Below are positions 5,535-5,708 of a DNA stretch of 5,708 nucleotides, piece after piece; within the stretch, counting starts at the first letter, position 1, and each line of letters opens with the position of its first letter. The notes beneath the pieces were generated by a model. The model was not told the origin of the DNA and searched no databases. It worked only from the letters and a program-made list of their open reading frames with translations. The stretch is from Actinomycetota bacterium (lineage in GTDB: Bacteria > Actinomycetota > Actinomycetes > Streptosporangiales > Streptosporangiaceae): the NCBI GenBank assembly GCA_003161205.1, contig PMOU01000416.1, positions 2,072 through 7,779 of the forward strand, written 5' to 3'. A program made the translations under genes and the position numbers.

Positions 5535-5708
5535 TCAGGGATCGCGGAGCACGGCCCAGACCGCCTTGCCGTGCCCGGCGATGGGACTCCATCCCCACAC
5601 GTGACTGAGCGCCGCGACGATCTGCAGGCCCCGTCCGCTTTCCCTGCCCCAGTCCGGCTGGCGGGGCATCGGCGTCTCGTTACCTGGATCGATGACGGCG
5701 AGCATGAC
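5535..5708 (-). CDS. ATP-binding protein of the anti-sigma factor (SpoIIAB/RsbW-like HATPase) type, C-terminal 57 aa
   Basis: The minus strand is open from the right edge to a TGA at 5535-5537, giving the last 57 residues. They contain a G1-type box VIDPGNETP, a G2-type box WGRESGRGLQIVAALSHVWGW and an ending GKAVWAVLRDP. This is the layout of the small GHKL ATPases that actinomycetes encode in large numbers and that resemble the SpoIIAB/RsbW anti-sigma kinases. The N-box lies outside the window, so kinase competence cannot be judged. Such proteins usually bind a sigma factor or an anti-anti-sigma partner; no partner gene is visible. It converges on cvnD with a 7-bp gap, so read-through into either gene is possible. 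Confidence 0.85.
   Translation of the reverse strand, partial: VMLAVIDPGNETPMPRQPDWGRESGRGLQIVAALSHVWGWSPIAGHGKAVWAVLRDP

Noticed and set aside
5519..5560. Bidirectional terminator between cvnD and the ATPase gene
   Set aside because: Only short ggcc repeats are present, with no strong stem and no T-run on either strand.

Overview
The window is about 5.7 kb of GC-rich DNA with tightly packed genes, many G/C-ending codons and a GTG start. Its gene content fits a filamentous, high-GC actinomycete. The key marker is a conservon (cvn) operon: a membrane histidine-kinase-like sensor, a roadblock/LC7 protein, a DUF742 protein and a small GTPase. This gene set is essentially an actinobacterial signature. 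The genus cannot be fixed from the sequence alone.

Layout: (1) Positions 1-1274, minus strand, hold the N-terminal 424 codons of an ATP-dependent DNA helicase of the PcrA/UvrD superfamily 1 group; its C-terminus lies off the left edge. (2) Positions 1275-1527 form a divergent intergenic region with no gene. It holds a candidate -10 box for leaderless pcrA transcription and an AT-rich 10-bp palindrome. (3) Positions 1528-5527, plus strand, hold a four-gene conservon-type operon: cvnA (958 aa sensor), a 50-codon cvnB remnant or mini-gene, cvnC (124 aa DUF742) and cvnD (205 aa GTPase). The genes overlap or nearly touch, so they are probably co-transcribed and translationally coupled. (4) Positions 5535-5708, minus strand and convergent with cvnD, hold the last 57 codons of an ATP-binding protein of the SpoIIAB/RsbW anti-sigma type; its N-terminus lies off the right edge.

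In this family CvnA is thought to sense an extracytoplasmic signal and form a membrane-associated complex with CvnB, CvnC and the CvnD GTPase, loosely resembling receptor-G-protein signalling. The most notable point here is that the roadblock gene has lost its core. The start of the family sequence (GQLDWLL) is joined directly to the final helix (AYEMAVLISRSGEHI), in frame, with roughly 90-95 residues missing. The start codon, ribosome binding site, stop and spacing to cvnC all remain. The operon therefore appears to be a conservon without a working CvnB, or one with a novel mini-CvnB, while A, C and D look intact. I found no RNA genes, mobile elements, CRISPR arrays or convincing terminators.
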